Shown: positions 17,174 to 28,603, counted from the first letter of the stretch. The stretch: DNA of 64,000 bases from Altererythrobacter sp. C41 (GCF_016803135.1 NZ_JAEVFE010000001.1:496001-560000), one strand, 5' to 3'. A program made the numbers and translations. Notes: generated by a model not told the origin, from the sequence alone.

Positions 17174-18052
17174 CTAGTCCGCGCGGCGGCGGACGGCAAG
17201 AGGATGCCGTTCGTTGACCAGTGCAACCAGCCGGGCGCTGTCGACGTGGGTGTATATCTGCGTAGTCGCGATATCGGCATGGCCGAGCAGGGTCTGGAGC
17301 ACGCGCAAGTCCGCCCCGCCCTCCAGCAGATGCGTCGCGAAGGCATGGCGCAGCACGTGCGGACTGAGCTTTTCTGCCGCCAGCCCGGCGCGCGTCGCGA
17401 GTGCCTTCAGGAGCTGGAAGAGCCGCACGCGCGTCAGATGCTTGCCTCCGCGCGAGGGAAAGAGGTGCTTCGATCCCTCCGGCCGCAGCGGCAGCCAGCG
17501 CGACAGAACCGCCCCGGCCCGGCCGCTGACCGGCACCATACGCGCCTGTCCGCCCTTGCCGGTCACCGTCAGGAACGGCGCATCTCGGGGAACGGCCGAG
17601 AGGGGCAACGAGACGAGCTCGGTCGCGCGCAGCCCGGATCCGTAAAGGAGTTCCAGCAGCGCCAGGAGCCGCACCGCACGCGGATCGTCGCCCCGAGCTT
17701 CCTCCTCCGCCGTGGAGAAAAGCGTCTCGATCTCGCCGTGCGAGAGAATCTTCGGCAGCGGGCGCCGCATCGCAGGCTGGGGCAGCGCGGCGGAAGGGTC
17801 GTCGCTGCGCTGCCCTTCGTCGACGAGGAAGCCGTAGAACTGCCGCAGCGCCGAGGATTTTCGCGCCACGCTCGATGGGGCGAGCATCGCCCACGCCTGC
17901 CCCAGACGCGCCAGATCGTCCCGCCCAGCGCGATCGAGCGAGCCGATCGCTTCCTCCGCCCCTTCGAGATCGCGTCGGTACGCTGCCAGCGTATTCGCTG
18001 CCGCACCGCGTTCCGCCGCCAGCATCGCGAGGAAATCCTCGATCGCGGACAC
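17174..18052 (-). CDS. xerD: Site-specific tyrosine recombinase XerD
   Basis: A 292-residue recombinase that with XerC resolves chromosome dimers at dif. The N-terminal SAM-like DNA-binding domain is followed by a catalytic domain with Arg in YGSGLRATEL, Lys in VTGKGGQARMVPV, HVLRH, and LLGHADIATTQIYTHV with the nucleophile Tyr near residue 270. I chose GTG 18052 (reading VSAIEDFLAML) because GGGGG lies five bases upstream and the length fits the family; in-frame sequence extends 29 codons further without family similarity. Confidence 0.92.
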   Translation of the reverse strand: MSAIEDFLAMLAAERGAAANTLAAYRRDLEGAEEAIGSLDRAGRDDLARLGQAWAMLAPSSVARKSSALRQFYGFLVDEGQRSDDPSAALPQPAMRRPLPKILSHGEIETLFSTAEEEARGDDPRAVRLLALLELLYGSGLRATELVSLPLSAVPRDAPFLTVTGKGGQARMVPVSGRAGAVLSRWLPLRPEGSKHLFPSRGGKHLTRVRLFQLLKALATRAGLAAEKLSPHVLRHAFATHLLEGGADLRVLQTLLGHADIATTQIYTHVDSARLVALVNERHPLAVRRRAD

Positions 18053-18151
18053 TACGCCCCCTTCGACTTGCAGGAGGGGATCGGACAGCACAGCCTGAGC
18101 ATGGACGGCATTCTGGCCCACCCCCGGCCCCTCCCGCAAGCGGGAGAGGCG

Positions 18152-19975
18152 TTAACCGCGCGCCACGGCCTCCGCCGCGATCATCCGCGCTTCCGCCGAA
18201 AGCCCCACGCGGTTGAGCGCGGATACGATGTGGAACAGGTGCCGTGCGGTCATCCGCTCCCACCCTTCGCCTTGCATCCCGAGTCCCGCGAGCAACGCCA
18301 CGAGCGCCGGATTGTCGACGTCGGCGGCGCGCTCGATCATGCGCATCCACTTCGTCTCGCGCGAGAGATCGATGCCCACCCGTTCCGAATAGGACTGCGC
18401 CGTATCGCCGTCGATCCGCCCCAGTGCCGCCAGCGCGGCGACGAGGAAGCGCGATTTGCGCTGTCCGGCGCTTTCGTCGGCATCGATGAACGTATCGAGT
18501 GGCCCGCCGCCGATAGAATCCTGCGGATCCGGCTGCGCCAGCGCAAGCAGCGCCCAGGCCTGGCTTCCCTGCTCGACCACCGGCGCCCATTCCATCGCGT
18601 CCCGGTCGAGCCCTGCTGCGAGCATCGATGCGATCAACTGCGCCGCCGCCTCGGTGAGATCCTCGCTCGGCCGCAGGCGTGCCGCCGCATAGGCTGTAAG
18701 GACCAGGCGGCCATAGGCGGGCGAGTTGGACGAGCCCCAAATCTCCCGAATTGCAGGAAGCCGCGCGGCGGGTTGGCCGACATAGGCCTCCCGCAAGCTC
18801 GCGGCAGTCGCGGCGGCCGGTCCCTCGGCGCCCTCGATCGCATAGATCTGGCTGTAGAGATCGACCATCGCGGAGGCGGAGAGAATGCCCTCACGCGCCG
18901 CCCGGTCGGCACCTTCCGCGCGGGCTATGGGGGCGAGCATTGGCGCGATGGCGGTGACTCGCTGGTAGTAGGGTTCGGGGTCCGCAAGCAGGTTCTCGGG
19001 AATTTCCGCGCCGACCGCCGTCGCAAGTGCGAAACGCCAGGGCGTGATCTCGTTCACCTCTTCCCATTCGAGGTTGACGGCTCGCCGCCCGGATCCCGCG
19101 GCGCCGGCGTAGCGCTGCGCCAGCAGCACGTCGATCGCCGGCGCGGTTCCGCGCGAGAGCGCGCGGCTGAGTTCGGTTCCGGCCCGTACGCCCTGGCCCG
19201 CAAAGGCCGAGCAGATCGAGCGCCAGAGCTGCCAGCGCGCTTCGTCGCGGTCGCTGCCCTGAAGCTGGACTGCCGGACAGGCCCCGACGATGTCGCCGGT
19301 GGCGATATAGGCGTCGAGCGCAGCACCCGTCAGGGCGCCGTTCCAGTTGCTCGTGTCGACATCCTGCGCGATCGCGCGCGCGGCGGTGTATTCGCCGATG
19401 GAGTTGAGCGTCGCGGCGCGGAGCGCTGCGAAGTCGACCGGATCCATCCCTTCCGGTGCCGCAAGGCGGCTCGCGAGCGCGCGGCGGAGCAGAATATGGC
19501 CCCAGCGCGAGACCAGCGGCCCGCGCGTTCCAGCCAGCGCCGCGCGCACCAGCGAGGCAGGTTGTGCCGCAAGCGACCCCGTCGCGAAACCGCCTTCGTC
19601 CGGCGCGAGCACGCCGACTTCGGCGAGCGAGCGGCGCGCGGCCCGCGGAATGTCGTCTCGCGGCTTGAGCCCGAGCAGTTCGTCGAGTTCATCGGTGTCC
19701 ATCGCCTCCAGCTCTTCGAGCGAGGGCAGATCCGGCGGCAGCTCGATATCCGCGACGTCGAGCTCGGGCAGCGGCTGGATGACGGGCGTGTTGGTCGCGC
19801 TCGGCGCGGGGGCGGCCGTGCTCGTGGCTGTGGGACGCGGAGTGGGCGTGGGACTTGGCGCCGGCGCCGGATCGTCGAACCCCGGCGGCAGCAGCGATTC
19901 GGGTGCGCTCTGCGCGAGCACGAACGAGGAACTCAGCGCGAGCGCCGCACCTCCGACGAAGAGGGCCGCCTTCAT
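18152..19975 (-). CDS. Exported protein of unknown function with Pro/Thr-rich linker
   Basis: A 607-residue protein I do not recognise by name. An N-terminal signal peptide (about residues 1-22, ending FVLAQS) is followed by a low-complexity Pro/Thr/Ala segment (about 33-66), an acidic stretch rich in Glu, Asp and Leu (about 75-105), and a long Ala/Leu/Arg-rich helical region that looks like degenerate TPR-type repeats. The ATG at 19975 overlaps the stop of a 44-residue membrane protein as ATGA. It ends about 100 bases before xerD. Position and layout suggest a periplasmic scaffold, but no function can be assigned. Confidence 0.8.
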   Translation of the reverse strand: MKAALFVGGAALALSSSFVLAQSAPESLLPPGFDDPAPAPSPTPTPRPTATSTAAPAPSATNTPVIQPLPELDVADIELPPDLPSLEELEAMDTDELDELLGLKPRDDIPRAARRSLAEVGVLAPDEGGFATGSLAAQPASLVRAALAGTRGPLVSRWGHILLRRALASRLAAPEGMDPVDFAALRAATLNSIGEYTAARAIAQDVDTSNWNGALTGAALDAYIATGDIVGACPAVQLQGSDRDEARWQLWRSICSAFAGQGVRAGTELSRALSRGTAPAIDVLLAQRYAGAAGSGRRAVNLEWEEVNEITPWRFALATAVGAEIPENLLADPEPYYQRVTAIAPMLAPIARAEGADRAAREGILSASAMVDLYSQIYAIEGAEGPAAATAASLREAYVGQPAARLPAIREIWGSSNSPAYGRLVLTAYAAARLRPSEDLTEAAAQLIASMLAAGLDRDAMEWAPVVEQGSQAWALLALAQPDPQDSIGGGPLDTFIDADESAGQRKSRFLVAALAALGRIDGDTAQSYSERVGIDLSRETKWMRMIERAADVDNPALVALLAGLGMQGEGWERMTARHLFHIVSALNRVGLSAEARMIAAEAVARG

Positions 19976-20106
19976 TCCGCCGTCTCCGGCAGGTCGATCG
20001 GCTCGGCGATGGGGCGTATCGGCTCCTCCCCTCCATCGATCCAGGCATAGAGCAGCAGCGCGGCGACCAGCACCACTACCGCCCATACGACACGCCTACC
20101 TGTCAT
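19972..20106 (-). CDS. Small single-span membrane protein
   Basis: A 44-residue protein reading MTGRRVVWAVVVLVAALLLY and then a polar acidic tail containing two Ile-Glu/Ala-Glu-Pro-Ile repeats. The Arg-Arg pair before the helix predicts N-in, C-out topology. It overlaps the start of the exported 607-residue protein by four bases (ATGA), so the two are likely made together. It diverges from aroK with about 75 bases between starts. Confidence 0.7.
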   Translation of the reverse strand: MTGRRVVWAVVVLVAALLLYAWIDGGEEPIRPIAEPIDLPETAE

Positions 20107-20183
20107 TGCCAAGCCAGCAGACCCTTCTTTGCCCGTCCTTGCACAGTTGCGCCGCACCTAGCCCATCTATAGGCGAAGCGGCA

Positions 20184-20753
20184 ATGACCCAGCAGTCCGA
20201 AACATGGAACGACGCAGAAATCGCCCGCGTCGCACGGCGGATAGATCGCCCGGTCGTGCTCGTCGGCCTCATGGGTGTGGGCAAGTCAACCGTCGGGCGC
20301 AAGCTCGCGGCGCTACTGGGCAAGAGCTTCGTCGACGCGGACGAGGCGATAGAGGATGCGGCACAGATGCCGATCACGGAAATCTTCGACCGCTTCGGTG
20401 AAGGTTACTTCCGCGACGGGGAGCGGCGCGTGATCGCGCGGCTGATCGAGGAACGGCACGGGGTGATTGCCACCGGCGGAGGCGCGTTCGTCAACGATGT
20501 CACACGCGCGCTGATTCTCGAAAAGGCGATCGCCGTGTGGATCGACTGCGACGTCGAAACGCTGGTCGAGCGCACCGCGCGGCGCAACGTCCGCCCGCTA
20601 CTGCGCGACGGTGACCCGCACGAAATTCTCACGCGGCTCCATCGCGAGCGCATGCCGTGCTACGCCGAAGCGCCGATCCGCGTCGCAGGGGAAGACGGTC
20701 CGCATCTCGACACCGCAATGGCCATAGTGGAGGCAATCGATCGATGGCTGTAG
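20184..20753 (+). CDS. aroK: Shikimate kinase
   Basis: AroK phosphorylates shikimate at the 3-hydroxyl with ATP in aromatic amino acid synthesis. It has 189 residues with Walker A GLMGVGKSTVGRKL at about 28-41, shikimate-binding FVDADEAIE and IFDRFGEGYFRDGERRV, and GGGAF at about 97-101. The start is ATG 20184; the much longer open frame upstream is antisense to the neighbouring gene. Its stop overlaps the aroB start (aroB ATG at 20744), so the two genes are translationally coupled. Confidence 0.96.
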   Translation: MTQQSETWNDAEIARVARRIDRPVVLVGLMGVGKSTVGRKLAALLGKSFVDADEAIEDAAQMPITEIFDRFGEGYFRDGERRVIARLIEERHGVIATGGGAFVNDVTRALILEKAIAVWIDCDVETLVERTARRNVRPLLRDGDPHEILTRLHRERMPCYAEAPIRVAGEDGPHLDTAMAIVEAIDRWL

Positions 20754-21853
20754 TGCCGGTGGAACTGGGCGGCCGATCCTACGAGGTTCGCATCGGCAAG
20801 GACCTGCTGCGCGATGCCGCGCGCCAGTGCGCGCCGCTGCTCCGCAAGAGCTCGGTGCCGATCGTGACCGACGCCAACGTGGCGCGGCACTGGCGCGAGC
20901 CGGTCGACACATCGTTCGCGCGTGAGGGCCTTGAGCCGCGCTGGCTGGTGCTCGACCCCGGCGAAGCGTCGAAGAGTTGGGAGAACCTGCAGCGCGTCAC
21001 CGACTGGCTGCTGGCCGAGCAGGTCGAGCGCGGCGATCACGTCCTCGCGCTGGGCGGCGGAGTGATCGGCGATCTCGTCGGATTCGCGGCAGCGATCCTC
21101 AAGCGCGGATGCGGCTTCATCCAGTTGCCGACCACGTTGCTGGCGCAAGTCGATAGCTCGGTAGGGGGCAAGACCGCGATCAACACCGGTGCGGGCAAGA
21201 ACCTGATCGGCGCGTTTCACCAGCCCTCGCTGGTGCTGGCCGACCTCGGCGCGCTCGCCACCCTGCCCGATCGCGAGATGCGCGCTGGTTATGCCGAGGT
21301 GCTCAAGTACGGCGTGCTCGGCGACGCGCAGTTCTTCGACTGGCTCTCGGCCCATGGCGCGGCGGTCCTCGCGCGCGAGGAAGCGCCGCTCGAACACGCC
21401 GTCGCCACCAGCGTCGCAGCCAAGGCGCGGATCGTCGCCGAGGACGAACGCGAGACCGCCGACCGACGTGCGTTGCTCAATCTCGGCCACACGTTCGGCC
21501 ATGCGCTCGAGGCGGAGACCGGCTTTTCCGACCGCCTTCTGCATGGCGAAGCCGTCGCGCTCGGCATGGTGCTCGCCGCACGCTATTCCGCGCGGCGGGG
21601 TCAGATCGGTGATGCCGATGCGGAGCGGGTAACGCGCGTCGTGGATGCGGCGGGCCTGCCGAGCGAGATCGCCACCCTCGGCCTCGACTGCGACGGACGC
21701 CGGCTCGCGGAACATATGCTTCACGACAAGAAGATGGATGCCGGTACCCTCCCCTTCGTCCTCCTGCAAGCGATCGGCGACGCCTATGTGGCGCGTGATG
21801 TGGAGTTGACTGATATCACCGAGTTTTTGAACGAAGAGCTGCGGGCGGATTGA
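20744..21853 (+). CDS. aroB: 3-dehydroquinate synthase
   Basis: AroB cyclises DAHP to 3-dehydroquinate using NAD+ and a divalent metal. It has 369 residues. The NAD-binding LGGGVIGDLVGFAAA, the substrate-binding DSSVGGKTAINTGAGKN, and the metal ligands in LNLGHTFGHALE are all intact. It starts 10 bases before the aroK stop. A hairpin-rich repeat element follows within 10 bases and may end the transcript. Confidence 0.97.
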   Translation: MAVVPVELGGRSYEVRIGKDLLRDAARQCAPLLRKSSVPIVTDANVARHWREPVDTSFAREGLEPRWLVLDPGEASKSWENLQRVTDWLLAEQVERGDHVLALGGGVIGDLVGFAAAILKRGCGFIQLPTTLLAQVDSSVGGKTAINTGAGKNLIGAFHQPSLVLADLGALATLPDREMRAGYAEVLKYGVLGDAQFFDWLSAHGAAVLAREEAPLEHAVATSVAAKARIVAEDERETADRRALLNLGHTFGHALEAETGFSDRLLHGEAVALGMVLAARYSARRGQIGDADAERVTRVVDAAGLPSEIATLGLDCDGRRLAEHMLHDKKMDAGTLPFVLLQAIGDAYVARDVELTDITEFLNEELRAD

Positions 21854-21860
21854 TCGTGAT

Positions 21861-22012
21861 CCTCCCCATTTTGCGCCGCAGGCGCAAATGGGGAGGGGAA
21901 CCGCGAGACGCGAAGCGGCTCGTGGTGGAGGGGTTTCTGCACTCCAAGCCCCTCCGTCAGCCGCCTGCGGCGTCTGCCACCTCCCCATTTGTGCTGCGCA
22001 AAAATGGGGAGG
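21861..22012. repeat. MITE-like element with terminal inverted repeats
   Basis: A 152-bp intergenic element. Its ends are inverted copies of CCTCCCCATTTTGCGC (left, 21861) and GCGCAAAAATGGGGAGG (right, ending 22012). Each end is itself a hairpin, and a third hairpin (GGAGGGG 21927-21933 with CCCCTCC 21949-21955) lies in the middle. The dinucleotide AT flanks both ends. No open frame lies inside. Confidence 0.75.
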
Positions 22013-22048
22013 ATTGACGGTGCCTCCCGGTCGACGCACTCTCGTCAT

Positions 22049-22819
22049 ATGACCCGCTTCATCGACCTCTCGATCCCGATCACCAACGACGTGATCTCCG
22101 ACCCGGAGGTCATGCGCCCGAAGATCACCTACATGACGCACGAGGCCACCTGGCAGCAGATCGCCATGTTCTTCCCCGGCCTTGAAAAGAATGACCTCCC
22201 CGACGGAGAAGGCTGGGCCGTCGAAATGCTCGAACTCTCGACGCACAACGGCACGCACATGGACGCCCCGTGGCATTACCACTCGACCACCGGCGAAGGC
22301 GCCCTGCCCGCCCCGAGCATCGACGAGGCACCGCTCGACCGCTTCTTCCGCCCGGGGGTGAAACTCGATTTCAGCCATTTGCCGCACGGACACGTGGTGA
22401 GTGCGGCAGAAGTCGAGACGGAGCTCGACCGGATCGGCTACGAACTCAAGCCGCTCGACATCGTGCTCGTGCAATCGGGCGCAGTCTATGGAACCGAGAA
22501 CTTCACCGACCAGGGCGTCGGCCTCGGGGCGGAAGCGACGTTATGGCTGACCGAGCGCGGCGTCGAAGTGGTCGGCACAGACGCCTGGAGCTGGGACGCG
22601 CCCTTCAGCCATACCGCGCGCCGCTGGGCGGAAAACCGCGATCCCTCGATCATCTGGGAAGGCCACAAGGCCGGCCGCGTCCGGCCCTATTATCAGATCG
22701 AGAAGCTCACCAACCTCGAAAGCCTGCCGGGCCACGGCTTCACGCTAAGCTGCTTCCCGGTGAAGATCGAGCGCGCCAGCGCCGGCTGGATCAGGGCCGT
22801 GGCGCTGATCGAGGACTAG
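22049..22819 (+). CDS. Cyclase family protein (KynB-like metal-dependent hydrolase)
   Basis: A 256-residue protein of the cyclase/kynurenine-formamidase superfamily. LSTHNGTHMDAPWHYH at about residues 64-79 is the family's HxGTHxDxPxH metal-binding signature, and WSWDAPFSHTARRW and WEGHKAGR are further conserved positions. Members hydrolyse amide or lactone bonds (for example N-formylkynurenine); the substrate here is unknown because no tryptophan or other pathway gene is adjacent. It starts at ATG 22049 just past the repeat element and converges on csaA, with stops overlapping by 4 bases. Confidence 0.88.
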   Translation: MTRFIDLSIPITNDVISDPEVMRPKITYMTHEATWQQIAMFFPGLEKNDLPDGEGWAVEMLELSTHNGTHMDAPWHYHSTTGEGALPAPSIDEAPLDRFFRPGVKLDFSHLPHGHVVSAAEVETELDRIGYELKPLDIVLVQSGAVYGTENFTDQGVGLGAEATLWLTERGVEVVGTDAWSWDAPFSHTARRWAENRDPSIIWEGHKAGRVRPYYQIEKLTNLESLPGHGFTLSCFPVKIERASAGWIRAVALIED

Positions 22820-23186
22820 AAAAGGCGCGATCCGTTCGGCACCGGCTTGTCGGGCGCGAACAGCACGACCTCGCCAGTTTCATCGGCAAAGCCCAGCGTC
22901 AGCACTTCGGACATCGCAGGACCGATCTGCCGCGGCGGAAAGTTGACCACCGCCGCGACCTGCCGTCCGGGAAGCTCCTCCAGCGTATAGTTCGCTGCGA
23001 TCTGCGCGCAGCTCTTCTTCTCGCCGATCGCCGGCCCGAAATTGATGCGCAGCCGATAACTCGGCTTGCGCGCCTCGGGAAACGCCTCGGCTGCGACGAT
23101 CGTGCCGACGCGGATGTCCACCTTGAGGAACGTCTCGAAGTCGATCGGCTCCGCAGCAGGAGCATCGGGCGAATGGTGGAGATGCA

Positions 23187-23187
<1 letters not shown>
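22816..23187 (-). CDS. csaA: tRNA-binding protein CsaA
   Basis: A 123-residue homodimeric OB-fold protein of the CsaA/Trbp111 type. FETFLKVDIRVGTIVAAEAF and YRLRINFGPAIGEKKSCAQI are the diagnostic segments, and the C-terminus carries PDKPVPNGSRLF. CsaA binds tRNA in vitro and has been proposed as an export-related chaperone; its role in proteobacteria is not settled. The GTG start at 23187 shares one base with the pccA stop (TAGTG), so it is probably translated from the pccA message. Confidence 0.92.
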
Positions 23188-25237
<2,050 letters not shown>

Positions 25238-25238
<1 letters not shown>

Positions 25239-25489
25239 CAATCTCGATCTTTCATCATATGTCGCGCCAGCAGAATCCCACCGGCAAGAATCACAATAAG
25301 GGTTCCCGGAAACATGGCGAATTTGACGAGGCCATCGTGACGGCAGCCATAACCGCCAGGACTAGAGGCACAATCGCCTAACGCCGCACCGATTAGTCCG
25401 GTGAATGTGATCAAAGCTCCCAGCGCCATGTAAGCAAAACAACCCGCCATCTGCCATACAGTCAGTGTCGGCCGATCGCTAAAGCTCAC
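25238..25489 (-). CDS. Small two-span membrane protein between bioB and pccA
   Basis: An 83-residue protein with two hydrophobic helices (about residues 16-36 and 60-76) joined by a loop containing [10 protein letters not shown], whose two cysteines could form a disulfide outside the membrane. I do not recognise the family. The GTG start at 25489 overlaps the bioB stop as GTGA, and its stop overlaps the pccA start as TGATG, so it is coupled on both sides. Codon use is less biased to G/C at third positions than in its neighbours. Confidence 0.65.
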
Positions 25490-26508
25490 TCCGCAGCCTC
25501 CGCCACGCGGCACGCGCGCCCAGAAGCTCTCAGGGGCTCCTCGCCCTGCAGCGCCGTCAGGCCCAGCTTCGCGAACAGCGCTCCGTCGCTATCGTCGCCC
25601 GCATTCGGCGCGGTCAGCAGCTTGTCGCCGGTGAAGATCGAGTTGGCGCCGGCGAGGAAGCAAAGCGCCTGCGTCGCCTCGCTCATCGACTCGCGGCCCG
25701 CGGAGAGGCGGACCATGCTCAGCGGCATGGTGATCCGCGCCACCGCGACGGTGCGGACGAATTCGATGTCGTCGATCTTGGCGAGCGGCGTATCGGCCAG
25801 CATGTCGCCCAGCACCGTGCCCTTGACCGGCACCAGCGCGTTGACCGGCACGCTTTCCGGATGCTGGTCCAGCGTCGCGAGCGTGTGGATGAAGCCGACG
25901 CGGTCGGCGCGCGTCTCGCCCATGCCGACGATCCCGCCCGAGCAGACGTTGATCCCGGCTTGCCGCACATTGTCGAGCGTCTCCAGCCGCTCGTCCATCG
26001 TGCGCGTGCTGATGACGCGCTCGTAATATTCCGGGCTGCTGTCGATGTTATGGTTGTAGTAGTCGAGCCCGGCTTCGGCGAGCATGTCGGCCTGCTTCGG
26101 CGTCAGCATGCCGAGCGTCATGCAGGTCTCCAGCCCCATGGCCCGCACACCCTTCACGATCTCGACGATCTTGGGCATGTCGCGGTCCTTGGGGTTACGC
26201 CAGGCGGCACCCATGCAGAACCGCTGACTGCCATGATCCTTGGCCTGCGCCGCCGACTGGAGCACGGCCTGCACGTCCATCAGCTTTGTCGCCTCCACGC
26301 CGCTGTCGGCATGGACGCTCTGCGAGCAATAGCCGCAATCCTCCGGGCATCCGCCGGTCTTGATCGAGAGCAGGGTGCAAAGCTGCACTTCGGCGGGCGG
26401 ATGGTTCTCCCGATGCACCGAGGCCGCGCGGAACACGAGTTCGGTGAAAGGCAGGTCGAACAGCTCGGCGATTTCCTCGCGGGTCCAGTCGTTGCGGATT
26501 TCGGTCAT
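25486..26508 (-). CDS. bioB: Biotin synthase
   Basis: BioB is the radical SAM enzyme that inserts sulfur into dethiobiotin. It has 340 residues. The radical SAM cysteines lie in [11 protein letters not shown] at about 54-64, and the second Fe-S cluster ligands are in the [19 protein letters not shown] and SMVRLSAGR segments. The other biotin genes are not adjacent; instead it lies between metY and pccA, whose product carries biotin. Its ATG at 26508 shares one base with the metY stop (TGATG). Confidence 0.97.
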   Translation of the reverse strand: MTEIRNDWTREEIAELFDLPFTELVFRAASVHRENHPPAEVQLCTLLSIKTGGCPEDCGYCSQSVHADSGVEATKLMDVQAVLQSAAQAKDHGSQRFCMGAAWRNPKDRDMPKIVEIVKGVRAMGLETCMTLGMLTPKQADMLAEAGLDYYNHNIDSSPEYYERVISTRTMDERLETLDNVRQAGINVCSGGIVGMGETRADRVGFIHTLATLDQHPESVPVNALVPVKGTVLGDMLADTPLAKIDDIEFVRTVAVARITMPLSMVRLSAGRESMSEATQALCFLAGANSIFTGDKLLTAPNAGDDSDGALFAKLGLTALQGEEPLRASGRACRVAEAAE

Positions 26509-27782
26509 CAGATAGCGTCCAGTGCCTGCGAGAGATCGGCGATGATGTCGTCGATATGTTCGATGCCGACCGATACCCGCACCACGTCCGGCCCGGCGCC
26601 GGTCGCCTCCAGCGCCTCGCCCTCGAGCTGGCTGTGGGTGGTCGAGGCCGGGTGGATGATCAGCGAGCGCGTGTCGCCGAGATTGGCGAGGTGGCTGAAC
26701 ATCTTCACGGAGGAGACCAGCTTCACACCCGCGTCGTATCCGCCCTTCAGGCCGAAGGTGAACACCGCCCCGCCCTTGCCGCCGAGATAGCGCTGGGCGA
26801 GCGCGTGATAGCGGTCGTCCTCCAGGCCGGCGTAGGAGACCCAGTCCACTTTCGGATGTTCCTTCAACCACTTGGCGAGCGCGAGAGCGTTGCTGCAGTG
26901 CCGCTCCATACGAAGCGCCAGCGTCTCCATGCCAGTAAGTGCCAGAAAGGCGTTCATCGGTGCCAGAGCGGGTCCGAGATCGCGCAGACCCAGCGTACGC
27001 GCGGCAAGAATGAAGGCGAGATTGCCGAAATTCTCGGTGAACCTGATACCGTGATAGGAATCGTTCGGCTCGCTGAGCGTCGGATACTTGCCATCCTTCG
27101 CCCAGTCGAAGCTGCCTGCATCGACGATCACGCCGCCGATGGCGTTGCCATGGCCGTTGAGAAACTTGGTGGTCGAATGGACGACGATGTCCGCGCCGTA
27201 TTCGATCGGGCGGCAGAGAACCGGGGTCGCCATCGTGTTGTCGACGATCAGCGGAACGCCGGCGTCGTGCGCGACTTTCGCGATCGCCTCGATATCCTGC
27301 ACCACGCCGCCGGGGTTGGCGAGGCTTTCGATAAACACTGCGCGGGTCTTGTCGGTGATCGCGGCGGCGACGTTGCCCGCATCATCGGCGTCGACGAAGT
27401 GGGTGGTCCACGCCATCTTGCGGAAGCTCTGGCCGAGCTGGTTCTGCGAACCGCCGTAGAGCTTCTGTGCGGCGACGATCTCGCACCCGGGCTCCATCAG
27501 CGTGTGGAACGCGAGGAACTGCGCGGCGTGACCCGACGCCACTGCAAGTGCCCCGGCCCCGCCTTCGAGCGCCGCGATCTTGCCTTCCAGCGCCCCGTTC
27601 GTCGGGTTCATGATCCGGGTGTAGATGTTCCCGAATTCCTGCAGGTTGAACAGGCGCGAGGCATGTTCGACGCTGTCGAAGACGTAGGACGAGGTCTGGT
27701 AGATCGGGGTGATCCGCGCCTTGGTGGTCGGATCGGGTTCGGTCCCTGCGTGGACGGCGAGGGTTTCGGGTTTCTGTGTCAT
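26508..27782 (-). CDS. metY: O-acetylhomoserine aminocarboxypropyltransferase (sulfhydrylase) MetY
   Basis: A 424-residue PLP enzyme of the Cys/Met metabolism family that makes homocysteine from O-acetylhomoserine and sulfide (or methionine from methanethiol). The PLP lysine lies in [18 protein letters not shown] at about 208, and [13 protein letters not shown]-like residues ([18 protein letters not shown]) at about 50-67 are typical of O-acetylhomoserine sulfhydrylases. It is coupled by ATGA to the upstream DUF3445 gene and by TGATG to bioB, which needs sulfur and SAM. Confidence 0.93.
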   Translation of the reverse strand: MTQKPETLAVHAGTEPDPTTKARITPIYQTSSYVFDSVEHASRLFNLQEFGNIYTRIMNPTNGALEGKIAALEGGAGALAVASGHAAQFLAFHTLMEPGCEIVAAQKLYGGSQNQLGQSFRKMAWTTHFVDADDAGNVAAAITDKTRAVFIESLANPGGVVQDIEAIAKVAHDAGVPLIVDNTMATPVLCRPIEYGADIVVHSTTKFLNGHGNAIGGVIVDAGSFDWAKDGKYPTLSEPNDSYHGIRFTENFGNLAFILAARTLGLRDLGPALAPMNAFLALTGMETLALRMERHCSNALALAKWLKEHPKVDWVSYAGLEDDRYHALAQRYLGGKGGAVFTFGLKGGYDAGVKLVSSVKMFSHLANLGDTRSLIIHPASTTHSQLEGEALEATGAGPDVVRVSVGIEHIDDIIADLSQALDAI

Positions 27783-28585
27783 ACGGGGCTTCCGATAGCG
27801 GCCTCGCGCGTTTGCGCAAACCCTTGCAGTGCGACGGCGTAACAGGGCGCGCCGCGGCGATCCCCCTCGCCTGCCAGCAGCTTCTCCATCGCACCGGCGA
27901 GCCGCGTCACGTTCGCGTGGGACAGGGCGCCGAGCGGTGCGACATAGACCCCGATGGTGAACAGGATCGCGCCGGTTTCCGGCAGGCGCCGCAGCGTCTG
28001 GCGCTCGGAACGGACGAACAGCGTCTCGCCCGCGTTCTCGGGTGTGACATGGGCGAAGGCCTGCTCGGGCGGCTCGGCAACCCAGCGCAGCGCGGGCGTC
28101 GCGGCGATGAACCAGTTGCAGCGCCCGAATATACGCCCGGGAGCGAGCCCGGCGATGAAGCGATCCACGCCGCTCGCGAGCTGCTCCGCATAGCCCTGGA
28201 TCGGCGCGTGCATCCCGGCGAGCGGCAGGCCCATCTTCTCCGCCGGACGCCAGTCGCTCGGGAAGGCGACCGCGGCGCCGATGAGGCGGTAGAAGTCCTC
28301 ATCCTCGCGGCGCGTGAGCAGGCACATGTCCTCCCACCGCGCTTTCGCTGCTTCGGGGAGCCCGCCACCGATGCCGAGCATCGCTGCGAGCTCACGCCCC
28401 GGCGCTTCGCCTTCGGGAACGAGCTGAATGGCTTCGGGATAAGCCGCAAAGCCCGCCTCGCGCGCCGCGAGATCGGGATCTGGATCGAGCCATTCATTCT
28501 CCGACAGCGCGGCGAGCCCCATCTTGAGCACACCCCCGCCGCGAGCACGGGGCAGAAGCGCGTCGACGGAGAAGCCGAGAGTCAC
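27779..28585 (-). CDS. Haem-dependent oxidative N-demethylase family protein (DUF3445)
   Basis: A 268-residue protein of the family that includes DmmD of dimethylamine monooxygenase. Family-typical segments are MHAPIQGYAEQLASGVDRF, PGRIFGRCNWFI, FVRSERQTLRRLPETGAILF and TIGVYVAPLGAL. Known members oxidatively demethylate secondary amines with haem; the substrate here is unknown. GTG 28585 is chosen because GAGGGG lies seven bases upstream. It is coupled by ATGA to metY. No DmmABC-like partner genes are present. Confidence 0.78.
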   Translation of the reverse strand: MTLGFSVDALLPRARGGGVLKMGLAALSENEWLDPDPDLAAREAGFAAYPEAIQLVPEGEAPGRELAAMLGIGGGLPEAAKARWEDMCLLTRREDEDFYRLIGAAVAFPSDWRPAEKMGLPLAGMHAPIQGYAEQLASGVDRFIAGLAPGRIFGRCNWFIAATPALRWVAEPPEQAFAHVTPENAGETLFVRSERQTLRRLPETGAILFTIGVYVAPLGALSHANVTRLAGAMEKLLAGEGDRRGAPCYAVALQGFAQTREAAIGSPV

Positions 28586-28603
28586 GCGCAAACCCCTCTT
28601 GTC

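Noticed and set aside
17174-18052. XerD as an integrase of a mobile element.
   Set aside because: It is adjacent to accA in an ordinary housekeeping context, has XerD length and motifs, and no tRNA or att site is next to it.
17204-20050. A 948-codon plus-strand frame antisense to xerD and the 607-residue exported protein.
   Set aside because: Low-complexity Arg/Gly/Ala composition, no domain, and it crosses the boundary between two genes with good evidence on the minus strand.
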